Below, piece after piece: positions 54,610 to 62,579 of a stretch of 64,000 nt of DNA (position 1 is the stretch's first letter; the number at the start of each line of letters is the position of its first letter). Source of the DNA: JAHEGP01 sp963751595 (GTDB lineage Bacteria; Pseudomonadota; Gammaproteobacteria; Pseudomonadales; JAHEGP01); the NCBI GenBank assembly GCA_963751595.1, contig CAVVVC010000001.1, forward strand, positions 1,488,001 to 1,552,000, in the 5' to 3' direction. A program made the position numbers and the translations under genes. The notes below the pieces were generated by a model, which saw only the letters and a program-made list of their open reading frames with translations, was not told where the DNA came from and ran no database searches.

Positions 54610-55764
54610 ATGATGACGCCATCGATCAGCAGCAAGCTGCCCAGGGTCGGCACCACGATTTTCACCCAAATGTCGCTACTGGCGCAGACCCACAACGCTA
54701 TCAACCTGTCCCAGGGGTTCCCGGACTTCAATCCCCCCCGGGGGCTGATAGACAGCCTCAGCTATCACCTCAACGCGGGCCACAATCAGTACGCCCCCAT
54801 GAGCGGGCTCGCGGCCCTGCGTCAGCAGCTGGCCGTCAAGGTCGAGCGCTTTTACCAGCGCCCGGTTGACGAGGTCGAGGAAATCACCGTGGTTCCCGGC
54901 GCCACAGCCGGCCTCTTTACCGCCATTCACGCGGTGGTCAAACCCGGCGACGAGGTCATCGTATACGATCCCAGCTATGACAGCTATGAACCGGCGGTCA
55001 CTCTGGCCGGCGGACGCTGTATCCACCTGCCCCTGCAAGCGCCAGACTATACCATCGACTGGCAAAGAACCGCGGATGCCATTACCAGCCGGACCCGCCT
55101 GATCATCATCAATTCGCCCCACAATCCCACGGGCACCGTGCTGAGCCACGATGACCTGACCACTTTGCAGTCGCTATTGCGGGACACCGAAGTACTGGTG
55201 CTGGCGGATGAGGTCTACGAGCACCTGGTCTTCGACGGGCGCCGACATGCCAGCGTGTTGCAGTTCGACGAATTGTTTGCCCGCAGCTTTGCCGTCTTCT
55301 CTTTCGGCAAAACCTATCATGCGACCGGCTGGAAGACCGGCTACTGCGTGGCGCCGGCGCCGCTGATGAGGGAGTTTCGCAAGGTTCACCAGTATCTTGC
55401 GTTTGTCGCGGTCACACCCATTCAATGCGCCCTCGCCGACTTCATGGCAACGGACCCGGATTACCTGTCAGCGCTGGCCGGATTCTATCAGCAAAAACGG
55501 GATGTTTTCTGCGCCGGCCTGGCAACTAGCCGGTTCAGGTTTACACCTGCCCAGGGTACCTATTTTCAGCTTGCTGACTACGGCCTGATCAGTGATCGCG
55601 ATGAGCGCGACTTTTGCCACTACCTCACCACCGAAGTGGGAGTTGCCGCGATCCCCCTGGAGCCCTTCTACCAGCAACCGACCGGAGGATCCCAGCTGCG
55701 CTTCTGCTTTGCCAAGAGTAACGACACCCTGGAGCAGGCACTGGAAAGACTATGCAAACTTTAA
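54610..55764 (+). CDS. PLP aminotransferase of the methionine/KMTB type (YbdL-like)
   Basis: 384 residues, class I/II aminotransferase. NLSQGFPDFNPPRGL near the N terminus, IIINSPHNPTGTVLS, VLVLADEVYEHLVFDG, and the PLP lysine in FSFGKTYHATGWKTGYC. Best matches the glutamine- and methionine-preferring YbdL/KAT-like enzymes, which transaminate alpha-keto-gamma-methylthiobutyrate to methionine. The next gene overlaps by 13 bp and encodes the omega-amidase that clears the ketoglutaramate product, supporting a methionine-salvage role. Confidence 0.88.
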   Translation: MMTPSISSKLPRVGTTIFTQMSLLAQTHNAINLSQGFPDFNPPRGLIDSLSYHLNAGHNQYAPMSGLAALRQQLAVKVERFYQRPVDEVEEITVVPGATAGLFTAIHAVVKPGDEVIVYDPSYDSYEPAVTLAGGRCIHLPLQAPDYTIDWQRTADAITSRTRLIIINSPHNPTGTVLSHDDLTTLQSLLRDTEVLVLADEVYEHLVFDGRRHASVLQFDELFARSFAVFSFGKTYHATGWKTGYCVAPAPLMREFRKVHQYLAFVAVTPIQCALADFMATDPDYLSALAGFYQQKRDVFCAGLATSRFRFTPAQGTYFQLADYGLISDRDERDFCHYLTTEVGVAAIPLEPFYQQPTGGSQLRFCFAKSNDTLEQALERLCKL

Positions 55765-56528
55765 CCGTGGCGCTGGTACAGGCCGAACTGTTCTGGCAAC
55801 AGGCCGGCGCCAACCGGGAACATTTCGAGCAACTGCTGGCGCATTGTTACGAAGCCCTTGACCTGATCGTCCTGCCGGAAATGTTCAACACCGGGTTCAG
55901 CAATGCGGCCACCCGCGTCGCTGAGGCTATGAACGGCCCGAGCGTGAGCTGGATGCGACAGCTTGCCGAAAACCGGCAGTGCGCGGTCTGTGGCAGCCTG
56001 GCGATCACCGACTCGGGTACAGTTTACAACCGCATGGTTTTTGCCGAGCCCGATGGAGGACTGCATTACTACGACAAGCGCCATCTGTTTCGTATGGCCA
56101 ACGAACAGGAGCGTTACGGAGCGGGTAAATCCAGGGTGGTGGTCAATTTTCGCAGTTGGCGCATTTGCATGCAGGTTTGTTACGACCTGCGTTTCCCCGT
56201 CTGGAGTCGCAACTGCAACGATTACGATATGCTCGTCTACGTCGCCAACTGGCCCCGACAGCGACGCCAGCACTGGCGCCAGCTACTGATCGCCCGCGCC
56301 ATCGAAAACCAGGTGGCGGTTATCGGTGTCAATCGGGTGGGAAAAGATGGCAATGACATTGAATACAGCGGCGACAGCCTGGCTGTTGATGCCCGCGGTG
56401 AAGTACTGGTCGACTGCAGGGACATTGCCGGGATTCAAGTCGCCAGGATCGATGGGGAAGAGCAGCAGCGTTATCGCGCATCGTTTCCGGCCTTCCTGGA
56501 TGCGGACCGTTTCAATCTCCAGCGCTAG
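55752..56528 (+). CDS. Omega-amidase (nitrilase family, YafV-like)
   Basis: 258 residues. The nitrilase catalytic triad is present: Glu in IVLPEMFNTGFS, Lys in YYDKRHLFRMA, and Cys in CMQVCYDLRFPVWSRN. Enzymes of this type hydrolyse alpha-ketoglutaramate to alpha-ketoglutarate, drawing forward the glutamine-dependent transamination done by the gene before. Starts 13 bp before the aminotransferase stop. Converges with the wax-ester-synthase gene across 41 bp. Confidence 0.9.
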   Translation: MQTLTVALVQAELFWQQAGANREHFEQLLAHCYEALDLIVLPEMFNTGFSNAATRVAEAMNGPSVSWMRQLAENRQCAVCGSLAITDSGTVYNRMVFAEPDGGLHYYDKRHLFRMANEQERYGAGKSRVVVNFRSWRICMQVCYDLRFPVWSRNCNDYDMLVYVANWPRQRRQHWRQLLIARAIENQVAVIGVNRVGKDGNDIEYSGDSLAVDARGEVLVDCRDIAGIQVARIDGEEQQRYRASFPAFLDADRFNLQR

Positions 56529-56569
56529 CTGCCCAATCTCACCGATTCGGCAATCGCCGCGACACCCGC

Positions 56570-58258
56570 TTAGTGAATGACCCGGTCATCACTTTTGCCA
56601 CCCCCTGCCTCGCTGTCGGGCTTTGCCCTGTTTTCCCCTGCCCGCGCCTTCACCGCCGCTTTTCCTCGCCCCGCCGCCGCGACCTTTTTTCGCGCTCCGG
56701 ACGATTTCTTCGCCACCTTACTGGGCACCACGCTGGAATCTGCCTTGGATTTGGCTCGCTTCCTCGAAGGGAGGCGAGTCACCGTGGCTTTCTTTTTTAC
56801 CAGCGCTGCGCGCCTTACCGTCCGTGGACGGCGGGTTTTCCCCAGTACCGCCCGCTTCAGCTCCTCAAACGAGGCTTCCAGACACTGGCGATAGAAATCG
56901 GGGTCCGGCAATTGGTCGCGCTCGGCGAGTATCGACAGTGTAATTACGCCCGATGCGCTGAAAAGCGCGTGGAAGAGGCCAAGCCCGGGGGTCAGCACCC
57001 CCAGGCCATAATAACGGACCAGGCGCGCGCCGGCGCAGTAAAGGTCAAAGTTGGGACCCGCGACATTGGTAACCACCGTGCTGATGTTCAGCGGCATGCT
57101 GCGGGACACTTCGTTCTCGGAATAGAGGCGCGCGGCTGTTTTCGTCATCCAGGGCGGGAACACACCCGCCAGTTTCAGGGTATCCGTCAACGGCGCATTC
57201 TCGCTGAACTCTTTGGCCTGCTGGGTGCTGCGGTGGACGGCCTGCAAGCGCTCCAGAGGATCCGCTATATTGGTGTGCAGTTCGCAAAAAGCCGAGCCCA
57301 CCTGATTGTTGTCGCTGGTCTGGTCGCGACGGTTGCGCATATTCAGGGGTAAGGTTGCCGCCAGCGACTCGTCTGGCAGCTCGCCTTTACTATGAAGGTA
57401 CTTGCGCATGCCGCCGGCTACCACCGCGAGTGCGACATCGTTGATTTTCACCCCGGTGACGTCCTTGATCGCCCTGAACTCCTCGAGCCTAAACGCGGTG
57501 GCCTCAAAGACCCGGTGGGGGCCGACCGGCTGGTTGAAGCGGGTTTTGGGAGCGTTTATTTCGGGCCGCGGAATCCGCTCCCGCAGCACTCCAATGCCCA
57601 CTTTGACCAGGTCTTTTGCCAGGTGTAGAGACCCCCGGGCAAGACTGAGTCCGGTGCGGCCCTGGTTAACCGCCGCCCGGGTCAACAGCTCTAGAGCGCT
57701 GGGGTCAGTGTCCGCCAGCAACGCCCTCTGGTCGGCGGGAACCGGACCTGGGCTCGGGGACGGCTCAAGATCGTGGATAGCGGTAATGAAGGACTGGCTG
57801 CCAGCACCATCCACCAGCGAGTGATGAATCTTGGTATAGACCGCGAAGCTGCCGCTGGGTAAGTCGGGTATCCTGTCGAGCCCCTCGATGATGTAGGCTT
57901 CCCAAAGTGGCCTCGACATGTCCAGGGGTCGCGAGTGCAAGCGAGCAACCTGGATACAGAGTTGGCGCCAGTCACCGGGCTGTGGCAGGGCGATATGTCG
58001 TACATGGAATTCGACATCAAAGTTTTCATCCAGCACCCAGTAGGGCTTGTCCAGACCGCCGGGAACTTCTACCAGGCGAGTGCGAAACAATGGCAAACGC
58101 TTGAAGCGTTGCTCGAAATTATCGATGACCTGCTTGAACCTGACAAAACCGTCTGGAGCTGTCGATGGGTCATAAAAGGCGACCGAACCCAGATGTTGAG
58201 GCGTAGCGGGTTGCTCCAGATTGATAAACGCCGCGTCCAGTGTTCCCAACTGCTTCAT
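56570..58258 (-). CDS. Wax ester synthase/diacylglycerol acyltransferase (WS/DGAT) with basic C-terminal tail
   Basis: 562 residues. Residues 1-470 are a bacterial WS/DGAT: active-site KIHHSLVDGAGS (His145, His146, Asp150), LPLNMRNRRD, and ISTVVTNVAGPNFDLYCAGA. It would esterify fatty acyl-CoA to diacylglycerol or a fatty alcohol for storage lipid. The last roughly 90 residues (from about 472) are rich in Lys, Arg, Ala, Ser and Val, with about 30 basic residues, like histone H1-type or AlgP-type tails. This could bind DNA or negatively charged lipid; I know of no standard function for it in this family. Single gene. Confidence 0.9.
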   Translation of the reverse strand: MKQLGTLDAAFINLEQPATPQHLGSVAFYDPSTAPDGFVRFKQVIDNFEQRFKRLPLFRTRLVEVPGGLDKPYWVLDENFDVEFHVRHIALPQPGDWRQLCIQVARLHSRPLDMSRPLWEAYIIEGLDRIPDLPSGSFAVYTKIHHSLVDGAGSQSFITAIHDLEPSPSPGPVPADQRALLADTDPSALELLTRAAVNQGRTGLSLARGSLHLAKDLVKVGIGVLRERIPRPEINAPKTRFNQPVGPHRVFEATAFRLEEFRAIKDVTGVKINDVALAVVAGGMRKYLHSKGELPDESLAATLPLNMRNRRDQTSDNNQVGSAFCELHTNIADPLERLQAVHRSTQQAKEFSENAPLTDTLKLAGVFPPWMTKTAARLYSENEVSRSMPLNISTVVTNVAGPNFDLYCAGARLVRYYGLGVLTPGLGLFHALFSASGVITLSILAERDQLPDPDFYRQCLEASFEELKRAVLGKTRRPRTVRRAALVKKKATVTRLPSRKRAKSKADSSVVPSKVAKKSSGARKKVAAAGRGKAAVKARAGENRAKPDSEAGGGKSDDRVIH

Positions 58259-58423
58259 CGTGCCTGCGCACTCCTTGAATCGTTATCGCCAGACTGTCGA
58301 AAGAACGGCCGAGTGTACCGTATCGAAGTTGGCATCGTACAATATTGGCGCACATAATTTGTGCCCCCCACCGCCGCCGCTGGGGTGCCCCGGGGAAAAG
58401 GGGCTTTGCGATTACCCGGGGGC

Positions 58424-59170
58424 TCAGCTAACCCCTATCTCAGCCAACGCTGCATCGAAATCAATACCCAGGCGGCGACCCACCAGTTCATAAGACTCGA
58501 TAACGTTGCCAAGTTCCTTGCGGAAGCGATCTTTGTCGAGCTTTTCACGAGTGTTCTGGTCCCAAAGTCGACAGCCATCAGGACTGAACTCATCACCCAA
58601 CACCACCTTACCATCGAACAAACCGAATTCGAGTTTGTAATCGACCAGCAGGATACCTGCATCCAGGAACAGTGGCTTGAGGACATCGTTGACGGCAAAG
58701 CTGAGCTCCCTTCCCCGCGCAATATCCCCGGGGTCGCCCCAACCGAACGAAGCGATGTGTGACTCGTTGATCATCGGATCACCCAGTGCGTCATTTTTGA
58801 GAAACAGTTCGAAGGTCGGCGGGCTGAGGTCGATACCCTCGGTAACGCCCAGCCGACGGCAGATACTGCCCGCTGCTATATTGCGCACCACACATTCCAC
58901 CGGAATCATGTCGAGTTTCTTGACCAACGATTCACGGGCCGAGAGCAAACCCTCGAAGTGGGTGGGAATGCCGGCTTGCTCCAGCTTTTCCATAATGAAC
59001 GCATTGAAGATATTGTTAACCATGCCCTTGCGGGCCAGCTGTTCTACTTTTTTACCATCGAAGGCAGACGTGTCGTCCCGAAATTCGAGGACGAGGTAGC
59101 GCGTATCGTCAGTTGCGTAAACCGACTTGGCCTTGCCGGCGTAGAGTTCTTCAAGCTTGTTCATGGTCAT
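58424..59170 (-). CDS. purC: Phosphoribosylaminoimidazole-succinocarboxamide synthase
   Basis: Joins CAIR and aspartate with ATP to make SAICAR in purine synthesis. 248 residues. N-terminal ELYAGKAKSVYATDDTRYL, PVECVVRNIAAGSICRRLG, and DYKLEFGLFDGKVVLGDEFS with the SAICAR-synthase signature. ATG at 59170 (or 59164). Downstream of bamC and the MBL gene, the purC-MBL-bamC-dapA arrangement seen in pseudomonads. Confidence 0.97.
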   Translation of the reverse strand: MTMNKLEELYAGKAKSVYATDDTRYLVLEFRDDTSAFDGKKVEQLARKGMVNNIFNAFIMEKLEQAGIPTHFEGLLSARESLVKKLDMIPVECVVRNIAAGSICRRLGVTEGIDLSPPTFELFLKNDALGDPMINESHIASFGWGDPGDIARGRELSFAVNDVLKPLFLDAGILLVDYKLEFGLFDGKVVLGDEFSPDGCRLWDQNTREKLDKDRFRKELGNVIESYELVGRRLGIDFDAALAEIGVS

Positions 59171-59235
59171 TCTCTCGTTGAGTAATCACGGGCAGCCAGC
59201 CTGTCTGCCATCCGTGCCGGGCAGCAACGGCATGG

Positions 59236-60018
59236 CTAGGTTACCGTGTTGACGCCAGCCCGGGCAAAGTCGATCCAGTTGAGAATCTCGTCCTGCTCGG
59301 CAAAGCACAGACTAACGTCATCGAGTTGGGGTAGTTGCAATGCCTCCGCCACCAGGTCGGGGGCGTTGTTTTTTTCGCTGATATGACCGACCACCAGGTG
59401 CTGAAGGCGTCCGAGGGACAGATTTTGTAACAGTCCCCGGGCCTGCGCATTGCTGAGGTGACCCCAATTGCCACCGACGCGGCGCTTGAGTGAAGGCGGG
59501 TAAGGCCCCTTGGCCAACATGTCCTCATCGTGATTGGACTCGACGAACAGTCCGTCACAATCACTGTAGTGCTGTTCTATCTGCGGTGTCACGTGCCCCA
59601 GGTCAGTGAGTATCCCCAGCTTGCACCCGGCCGCCTCGAATACATACTGGCAGGGTTCCCGCGCATCGTGGGGGACTGTGACCGCTTGCACCTCGATCTC
59701 ACCCAACGTGAACCGCTGCTGACCGCGGATCAGCCGCCGACCTTGCACTTCGCTGACCCCTCGATGCCTTGCAGTGCCGTGGGTCATGTAAACCGGTATC
59801 TGATAGCGCTGGGACAGGGCCTGGACACCCTTGATATGGTCAGAGTGTTCATGGGTGACCAGAATCCCGCTGAGTTCCTCGATGGACCTGCCCAACTCCC
59901 GCAGTCGGTCGCGGGTAGCGCGCAGTGAAAATCCGCAGTCCACCAGCAGGCAGGTCTGCCCGTGCTCTATCAACAGCCCGTTGCCACGGGAGCCGCTGCC
60001 AAGAGCAGCCAGACGCAT
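59236..60018 (-). CDS. Metallo-beta-lactamase-fold hydrolase (WalJ/YycJ-like)
   Basis: 260 residues. The di-metal motif THEHSDH gives His56, His58, Asp60 and His61, and further ligands are expected in VTVPHDAREP and VVGHIS. N-terminal LAALGSGSRGNGLLIE is typical of the YycJ-type subgroup, which includes proteins implicated in DNA-related processing. Its exact substrate is unknown. The start shares one base with the bamC stop. Confidence 0.85.
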   Translation of the reverse strand: MRLAALGSGSRGNGLLIEHGQTCLLVDCGFSLRATRDRLRELGRSIEELSGILVTHEHSDHIKGVQALSQRYQIPVYMTHGTARHRGVSEVQGRRLIRGQQRFTLGEIEVQAVTVPHDAREPCQYVFEAAGCKLGILTDLGHVTPQIEQHYSDCDGLFVESNHDEDMLAKGPYPPSLKRRVGGNWGHLSNAQARGLLQNLSLGRLQHLVVGHISEKNNAPDLVAEALQLPQLDDVSLCFAEQDEILNWIDFARAGVNTVT

Positions 60019-61097
60019 CAGGTCAGATATCCCTTGATGAGGCCCAGCATCTGCTGTTGAACCTGGGGGTTGGATTCATCGCCGTCGGCATCGGCGTTGG
60101 TCAAGCGGATTTCCAACCACCCCGCCTCCGGTGCCGGTTTCATGGTCAACCTGAAGCGGAATTCTTCCATCGTTCGGGTCTCATCGCCTGGCTTGACCGC
60201 TTCATAAAAGCGCTGCCACATCCCTTTCTCTGCCGGTTGCATTTCTGGGTCGAGACTCACCAGCATGATTCCCTCGCCAGCGTCTTGTTGCAGCACCCGG
60301 AAGCCAGCCTTGTCCACCGCATACCCCAGGGAAGCCCATCCCCGTTCGCGGTCAATTTTTGCCAGAATCGCGGGATCGTCACCCGAGCGCAGGTATAGCC
60401 GGCGGGAGGTATCGATCCCCTGCCCCATCAGTGACACCGCCGCATTGACGTCGGCAGTATCCGCGAGATAGCGAGCGAACTGCTCGAGCGACTCCCGCTC
60501 GCGCTGGAGGTCGTCGGAGCTGGCGGGCCAGTCGGTCGGGATATCCTCGGGGGCTGGATTCCGCTGCATTTGCAACAGGTGAACCTCCGTAGTGCTGCGC
60601 TGGAGGCCCTGCATCACCTTGAAGCGATACCTTTCCTGCAGCCCGGCCTGTGGCTGCCTGACCCAGGGGGTCTCGACGATGCCCCTGTTACCGTCCTCCC
60701 GCGCAACGCCCACTCCCCGGGCGAGAAGGAAGTCTTTCAGCCTCGGCCACACCTGGCCGGGAAGCAGCCTTACCAGTATCCACTGCCGCTGATCCAGTGA
60801 CTGGATTTTGATCAGGTCTTCGAACTCCCCGGCCACCAGGCTCTGGGGTCGCGGCACCACAAATTCTGCAGGAGGCTGCGCATATTGGTCGATGGGCGGC
60901 ACATAATAAATATCCTCAATAGCTTCGCTATCGAGACTTGGCGGCAATGTCAGGGGTGGCATGCTCTGTGCCCGCAGGTAATCGTCTTCGCGGTCGCGGA
61001 AAAACCCATTCTCGCCAAACAGACCGCAGCCTGGCAGCCCGATAGCCAGGAATAATGTCAGTAATACGGCCTTTTCCCTTGTCCTGAATCCAATCAC
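60018..61097 (-). CDS. bamC: Outer membrane assembly lipoprotein BamC
   Basis: 359 residues. Lipobox in AIGLPGCGLF with the acylated Cys near residue 24, and an N-terminal tail containing SMPPLTLPPSLDSEAIEDIY, the kind of stretch that binds BamD. Two helix-grip domains follow (about 95-215 and 235-355). BamC is an accessory member of the outer-membrane protein assembly machine. GTG at 61097 overlaps the dapA stop by 4 bp (GTGA). Its partner bamA is at 21148-23796. Confidence 0.9.
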   Translation of the reverse strand: MIGFRTREKAVLLTLFLAIGLPGCGLFGENGFFRDREDDYLRAQSMPPLTLPPSLDSEAIEDIYYVPPIDQYAQPPAEFVVPRPQSLVAGEFEDLIKIQSLDQRQWILVRLLPGQVWPRLKDFLLARGVGVAREDGNRGIVETPWVRQPQAGLQERYRFKVMQGLQRSTTEVHLLQMQRNPAPEDIPTDWPASSDDLQRERESLEQFARYLADTADVNAAVSLMGQGIDTSRRLYLRSGDDPAILAKIDRERGWASLGYAVDKAGFRVLQQDAGEGIMLVSLDPEMQPAEKGMWQRFYEAVKPGDETRTMEEFRFRLTMKPAPEAGWLEIRLTNADADGDESNPQVQQQMLGLIKGYLT

Positions 61098-61969
61098 AGT
61101 AAACCGGCCTCCTTCAGGCCTTTTTCAAGCCCGGCATGATGCCCGGAGGACAGCGGCGTCAGCGGCAGGCGAATCCCCGAATCAATCCTGCCCAGGCGTC
61201 CCAACGCCCACTTCACCGGAATCGGGTTGGACTCTACGAACAATTGTTGATGCAGGTGCGAGATTCGGCCATTAAGCTCGCGGGCGGCCGAAGCATCGCC
61301 AGCCAGGGCAAGGGCGCAAACCCTGGCCATCACTGCCGGCGCCACGTTGGCTGTGACCGAAATATTGCCCTTGCCACCCAACAGTATCAACTCCACTGCG
61401 GTGGCATCATCGCCTGAATAAACCGCGAAATCAGCAGGACAGGCGGCAATCAGCGTCGCCGCCCGCTGCAGGTTACCCGTCGCTTCCTTGACCCCGACAA
61501 TATTGTCGATGGCAGCCAGCCGGAGAATGGTATCCGGGAGCATATCGCATGCCGTCCTGCCGGGGACGTTGTAGAGAATCTGGGGAATCGCAACCGCCTG
61601 GGCGATGGCCTGATGGTGTCGGAAGAGGCCTTCCTGGGTAGGTTTGTTGTAGTAGGGAGTCACCAGCAGACAGGCATTGGCACCCGCCGCTTTCGCGCCC
61701 TCGGTCAACTCAATCGCTTCGCTGGTGGCATTGGCACCGGTGCCGGCGATGACAGGCACCCGTCCCTGAGCCTGGTCGACAACGGCCTGGACGACCTTGC
61801 AGTGCTCGGCCACTCCCAGGGTGGCGGATTCACCGCTGGTACCTACGGCGACGATAGCATCGGTGCCCTCGCTGATATGCCACTCAACCAGCTCCTGCAA
61901 ACGCGCCCAGTCGATCTCGCCGGACTCCAGCATGGGGGTCACCAGCGCAACTATGCTACCGCTAATCAT
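61094..61969 (-). CDS. dapA: 4-hydroxy-tetrahydrodipicolinate synthase
   Basis: Condenses pyruvate and aspartate semialdehyde, the entry to lysine/DAP synthesis; supplies the substrate chain used by DapD, DapC and DapE in region 2. About 291 residues from ATG at 61969 (MISGSIVALVTPM); upstream open frame has no similarity. Catalytic lysine expected in IVGVKEATGNLQRA, Tyr in LYNVPGRTACDM, and VGTSGESATLG near the N terminus. Overlaps bamC. Confidence 0.97.
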   Translation of the reverse strand: MISGSIVALVTPMLESGEIDWARLQELVEWHISEGTDAIVAVGTSGESATLGVAEHCKVVQAVVDQAQGRVPVIAGTGANATSEAIELTEGAKAAGANACLLVTPYYNKPTQEGLFRHHQAIAQAVAIPQILYNVPGRTACDMLPDTILRLAAIDNIVGVKEATGNLQRAATLIAACPADFAVYSGDDATAVELILLGGKGNISVTANVAPAVMARVCALALAGDASAARELNGRISHLHQQLFVESNPIPVKWALGRLGRIDSGIRLPLTPLSSGHHAGLEKGLKEAGLL

Positions 61970-62084
61970 CGAGATTCTCCAAACTGCGCAAAAGCCGGTT
62001 ATGGTACTCGTGAGGCTTGTCTCACACAAGATGAGCAGGCCGATAACGCGCTACAATCGGCGACGTTCAACCCGGAGAATGGCG

Positions 62085-62579
62085 ATGCCCACTCTTTCAC
62101 GCTATCTGGTGATACTGCTTTGTAGCCTGGTACCGGCGATGCCGGCAGCTGCGGAGCCCCTGCTGACCCCTCTCAGCTCCCTCGACCAGGCGTATCTTGA
62201 GCAACAGCGGCAACGCATCGATGAGCTCGCCGCGCGGCACCTGGGCCAGGGCCTGCGCGGCGACAAGACTGATATCGAATTACTCCAGGCACTACTTGAC
62301 CGGCGCGTAATCGGGGCAACGGATGAGTCCGGCCTGCAAGCACTGGGAATCGTAATGGGGAACATCCTGGCCGGTGAATACGGCCTGAACTGGGTCATCT
62401 ACAGCGACTCTATGGGTCGCAGCCGGGCGCTGAATATCAGGGCAAAGGAGTGTCTTTTCCCTGCCACAATGATCGCTCGTCGCGCAAGGGCAGGGATAGT
62501 CGTGGACGTGGACGCGATTTACCGGAAGGCCGTGGATACCGTCGAACGCATCAGGATGGAGGGCATCAGGCCTTACTGA
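62085..62579 (+). CDS. Periplasmic DUF3806-domain protein
   Basis: 164 residues. N-terminal signal peptide (to about residue 21, ending PAAAEP), then a DUF3806 domain with AYLEQQRQRIDELAARHLG, LQALLDRRVI and NWVIYSDSMGRSRALNI. Function unknown. ATG at 62085 has CGGAG 7 nt upstream, so it is preferred over 62079. Divergent from dapA across 115 bp and overlaps the DUF1631 gene by 14 bp at the 3' ends. Confidence 0.78.
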   Translation: MPTLSRYLVILLCSLVPAMPAAAEPLLTPLSSLDQAYLEQQRQRIDELAARHLGQGLRGDKTDIELLQALLDRRVIGATDESGLQALGIVMGNILAGEYGLNWVIYSDSMGRSRALNIRAKECLFPATMIARRARAGIVVDVDAIYRKAVDTVERIRMEGIRPY

